Notes under the pieces: model-generated | The model's database searches: none | Told to the model about the DNA's origin: nothing | Seen by the model: the letters and a program-made list of their open reading frames with translations, nothing else | Source: an uncultured Solobacterium sp. | Lineage (GTDB): Bacteria > Bacillota_I > Bacilli_A > Erysipelotrichales > Erysipelotrichaceae | Length of the DNA stretch: 8,497 nucleotides | Reading direction: 5' to 3' | Assembly (NCBI GenBank): GCA_937910655.1 | Contig: CALEMV010000409.1 | Coordinates: 1-8,497, forward strand | Made by a program: the position numbers and the translations under genes | In this document: in pieces, positions 6,219-8,497 of the stretch | Numbering within the stretch: the first letter of the stretch is position 1 | How the letters are laid out: every line of letters starts with the position of its first letter

Positions 6219-8323
6219 CTATTCCTCCTCTTCAGGACTTTCAGCACCTGTGATATGACGTCCTCCCTGCATACGCTGTCCTGCTTGTTGCATCTGTTGG
6301 TTCATGTAATTCATTTGACTCATACTCTGTTGAAATTTTTGTTGAGAAGAGTCTGGTTGTTTCGGTGCTTGTGTCGATTCTACAACTGATTGAGATGAAC
6401 CTTGGGTTGGTGGCTCCGTTCCTCCAGTTGGATGTGTTGACTCTTTAATTGGTGGCTCCGCTCCTTCAGTTTGAAGTGGTGGATCTTGAATTGGGGACCC
6501 TATTTCTTCAGCTGAAGGAGTTGAATCAACAATAGGTGCATCCGTTGTTCCTGGATCGATTGGTGGCTCAGGAATGTCAACTGGTCCAAATTGATCAATT
6601 CCAGGAACCGCATCGTTTTTCAAAGCGTTATAGGTCGCATTTTGAGCAGAGGCGGCTTTATCATCCAAGTTATTTAAAGCATTGCCAACTGCACCTTTCG
6701 TATTTTGCATGGCTTCAAATGCTTTCCATTCTGCTAAATCAACCATATTACTTACACCACCTTTGGCCGCATTCATCAAGCCCTGGTCTTTTACAGAGTT
6801 CAAAGCACCTTGAATACCACCTCCAGTTCTTGCAAGGCTATTACCCAGAATCTGACTTCCTTTAGACAGGGCATCTGGAGCTTTTTTAGCCATATCCATA
6901 CCAAATTGACCAAGCGCCATACCCCCATTAAAGACACCTCCTGCTCCAGCCGCAAAGGCATTGCCCATCATCATAGCTCCGAGCAGTTGTTGAGCTGTTT
7001 CACTATGACCCGTTGAAACTCCAAGCCAGCGCTCGATCATGGCCACTCCTTGCATAGCTGCAAAGAATACCCCCACATAGACAAAGGCAGCTGCGAGACA
7101 CTGTTCCCACATGTTCAGCCCATCAAAGAATCCGCCAGAAAGCTTAGATACTGCTGAAACAGATAGGATTGGCAAATCTCTGAAAATCTCAAGTGTTACA
7201 CGCATAATGATAACTTCAAAGAAAATTCCTGCGAAGGCACCACCAATCGTTCTTAACAACTCTTTGTATTTCTTTGAGTTTGAAAGGGAGCTATAACCAA
7301 GAATCGGAGAAATCATTGCTTCAATCAGAATATCAAAAACTGATTTGACGAGCTTAATGATCATGCTGACCAAGAGAACAACAAGGATAATGTACTGAAG
7401 AAACATCCCTATCCAGTTGACTTTATAGCGCATATAAACAGATTCAAAAGCACTCAATTGATTAATGACTCGGTGTTCTGTAATGCTTTCAACTCCAGTG
7501 TTATTAGAATTCAACTTATGGAGGAACAAGCCCTTAATCCCTGCTATATTGTCGTTTTTCTGTATATCATCTAACATTTTTGGATTTGTCGTACCATAGT
7601 TTGCCCCAAAATCAATCTTGGTCGCAAAATCAGTCGTATCACGTTGGTCAGAATTATCCGTGATATTATTGACAGGGGTAGAACCCTCCTGAACAGGCTT
7701 GATATAGCCATAATTATCCATTGGAAACAGCTCCGTAGAAAAATCTTTGTAGATCAAGACTTTTAAGTCTACTACATTATTTTTCATGGGCTGAAGAGCC
7801 AAGGAAGAAATCGGTTGGCTACCAGATGGCGCTTCACTGGAGACCGTCTGGATAGACATTGCATCCTGTGCCACCGCTGTTGAGATAGTGGTCAAAGCTA
7901 GTGGCAATACGGCAGTTACAGCCGTTACCAAAAGGAAATTCGTGATGACCCCTTTGTATTTGACTGGCTTTGTAAAAACTCCAGCGACAGAACCAAAATC
8001 AGGGTGAACAAAGACGTCCCCAATAACTGAAACCAGTAAAAGAACTGGCCTATAATCGTCTTCTGGTCGCCCAGATAACCGAAAAGCCCAAAGAGCTTGA
8101 ACATATTATTAAAAACATGTTCTAGGCTGGAAGTGATTTGATAAAGAGCCTTGGCAATCCCTCCTGGCAAATAGGCTAGAAATGCCATAAATGCAGGAGT
8201 CGGTTCTAAATAGTTATTCCAATAGGAATAGAATTCCGCCAGCTTTTTTGCATTCTCGCCTGTGATTTCACCATTGAGATTCTTGACCTCATTCACCAAA
8301 TCTGAAAAGGTTTGATAGTGCAC
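6219..8323 (-). pseudogene. VirB6/TrbL-like polytopic channel protein, apparently interrupted by a -1 frameshift
   Basis: VirB6/TrbL proteins form the inner-membrane part of the mating channel; this one resembles the pLS20_p028 type. The first part is read from GTG 8323, with AGAAGG 8 nt upstream. It gives about 112 residues including KLFGLFGYLGDQKTIIGQ and TSLFTLILV, then runs into unrelated residues and stops at 7925. The minus-one frame carries the obvious continuation, VFTKPVKYKGVITNFLLVT, and stays open to 6219. It has further membrane segments (around 7355-7420, 7190-7245 and 7040-7105), a Gly/Ala-rich region, a Pro-rich tail and a Met/Gln-rich end. Adding one base near 7970-8003 gives a single frame of about 701 residues. 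The second part has no good start of its own (only a TTG at 7931 without a ribosome site). The sequence cannot tell among mutation, sequencing error and programmed slippage. Confidence 0.8.
6407..6465. repeat. Imperfect direct repeats in the Pro-rich tail of the VirB6-like gene
   Basis: ttggtggctccgttcct (6407-6423) recurs as ttggtggctccgctcct (6449-6465), 42 bp (14 codons) apart, and its first ten bases recur at 6560-6569. They encode AEPPI, TEPPT and PEPPI. This is a low-complexity, probably unstructured segment that could vary in length between strains. Confidence 0.6.
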
Positions 8324-8356
8324 TAAAGGTACCTTCTTTCTTTTTAAGATACCCCT

Positions 8357-8397
8357 ATCATATTCGATAATGGCAAAATCGTTTTTAAAGGGACAAT
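8357..8397 (-). promoter_or_regulatory. Promoter of unit A with the same 15-bp box as unit B
   Basis: On the minus strand, ATTGTCCCTTTAAAA (8397-8383) is followed after 20 bp by TATGAT (8362-8357). No usual -35 is present (AAAACG at 17 bp). The -10 to start-codon distance is 33 nt to GTG 8323, the same as at unit B. That match supports both the promoter and the GTG start. Confidence 0.65.
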
Positions 8398-8411
8398 GAA
8401 ATTCTGACAAC

Positions 8412-8440
8412 AAAAAAAGCCTCAAGTAATTGAGACTTTT
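8412..8440 (-). terminator. Rho-independent terminator of the gene entering from the right edge
   Basis: On the minus strand AAAAGTCTCAA pairs with TTGAGGCTTTT around a TTAC loop (11 positions, one G-U) and runs into seven T residues. It starts 5 nt after the stop codon at 8446. An ATG at 8425 in the frame of the VirB6-like gene lies inside this hairpin and is not a plausible start. Confidence 0.85.
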
Positions 8441-8445
8441 GTAAA

Positions 8446-8497
8446 TTAATCTGCGGTTCCATTAAAATCATAGAAAGCATTGTCTTCTTTATAGCCA
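8446..8497 (-). CDS. C-terminal end of an unrecognised gene (cut by the right edge)
   Basis: The last 16 codons read GYKEDNAFYDFNGTAD and end in TAA, followed at once by a strong terminator. That is the expected layout for the end of a transcription unit on the same strand as the T4SS genes. Too little is present to name it; from its position just before VirB6 it may be another conjugation gene. Confidence 0.6.
   Translation of the reverse strand, partial: GYKEDNAFYDFNGTAD

Noticed and set aside
6536..7296. Plus-strand open frames opposite the VirB6-like gene
   Set aside because: They are antisense to a clear membrane-protein frame, with no promoter, ribosome site or recognisable domain.
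7965..7985. Programmed -1 frameshifting at GTTTTTA in the VirB6-like gene
   Set aside because: The heptamer is imperfect, no clear stimulatory stem was seen, and such frameshifting is not known for this family as far as I can say. A lost base is simpler, though slippage is not excluded.
8324..8425. ATG at 8425 as start of the VirB6-like gene
   Set aside because: It lies inside a terminator hairpin and upstream of the -10 box; GTG 8323 has a ribosome site and matches the spacing of the sister promoter.

Overview
The window is part of a conjugative element (an integrative and conjugative element or a conjugative plasmid) from a low-GC Gram-positive host. It is most likely from Streptococcus or a close Lactobacillales relative. 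This rests on the AT-rich composition, strong AGGAGG-type ribosome binding sites, one perfect TTGACA-17-TATAAT promoter, and a gene set typical of Gram-positive type IV secretion systems (T4SS). The species cannot be fixed from the sequence. Every supported gene is on the minus strand, so transcription runs from high to low coordinates.

In transcription order, the right edge holds the last 16 codons of an unrecognised gene (8446-8497) followed by a hairpin terminator. Unit A starts from a promoter near 8357-8397. It contains a VirB6/TrbL-like membrane channel gene that appears broken by a one-base frameshift near 7970-8003, then a small BRCT-domain gene, then a second terminator with nearly the same stem. 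Unit B starts from a promoter near 5815-5854 that is built like the unit A promoter. It encodes a VirB3-like small membrane protein, a protein resembling a VirB4 amino-terminal domain, a VirB4-family protein whose Walker A and B motifs are both degenerate, an 83-residue single-pass membrane protein, a membrane-anchored peptidoglycan hydrolase (glucosaminidase plus CHAP), and a bitopic protein in the usual VirB8/TcpC position. Unit C is a divergent ParA-type ATPase that runs off the left edge. It has a consensus promoter flanked by related palindromes.

The T4SS genes should together form the mating channel: VirB6, VirB3 and VirB8-like proteins in the membrane, VirB4-like proteins at its cytoplasmic face, and the hydrolase opening the wall. 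The ParA protein belongs to maintenance or positioning.

The least expected signals are regulatory and mechanistic. A 15-bp box is shared by two promoters with nearly constant geometry and no normal -35. A 28-bp perfect palindrome has two relatives, two of the three sites bracketing the parA promoter. The VirB4-like and ParA-like proteins lack standard catalytic residues. A BRCT protein with a clamp-like QLNLF peptide sits inside the channel operon. No tRNA, rRNA, CRISPR array, transposase or integrase was seen.
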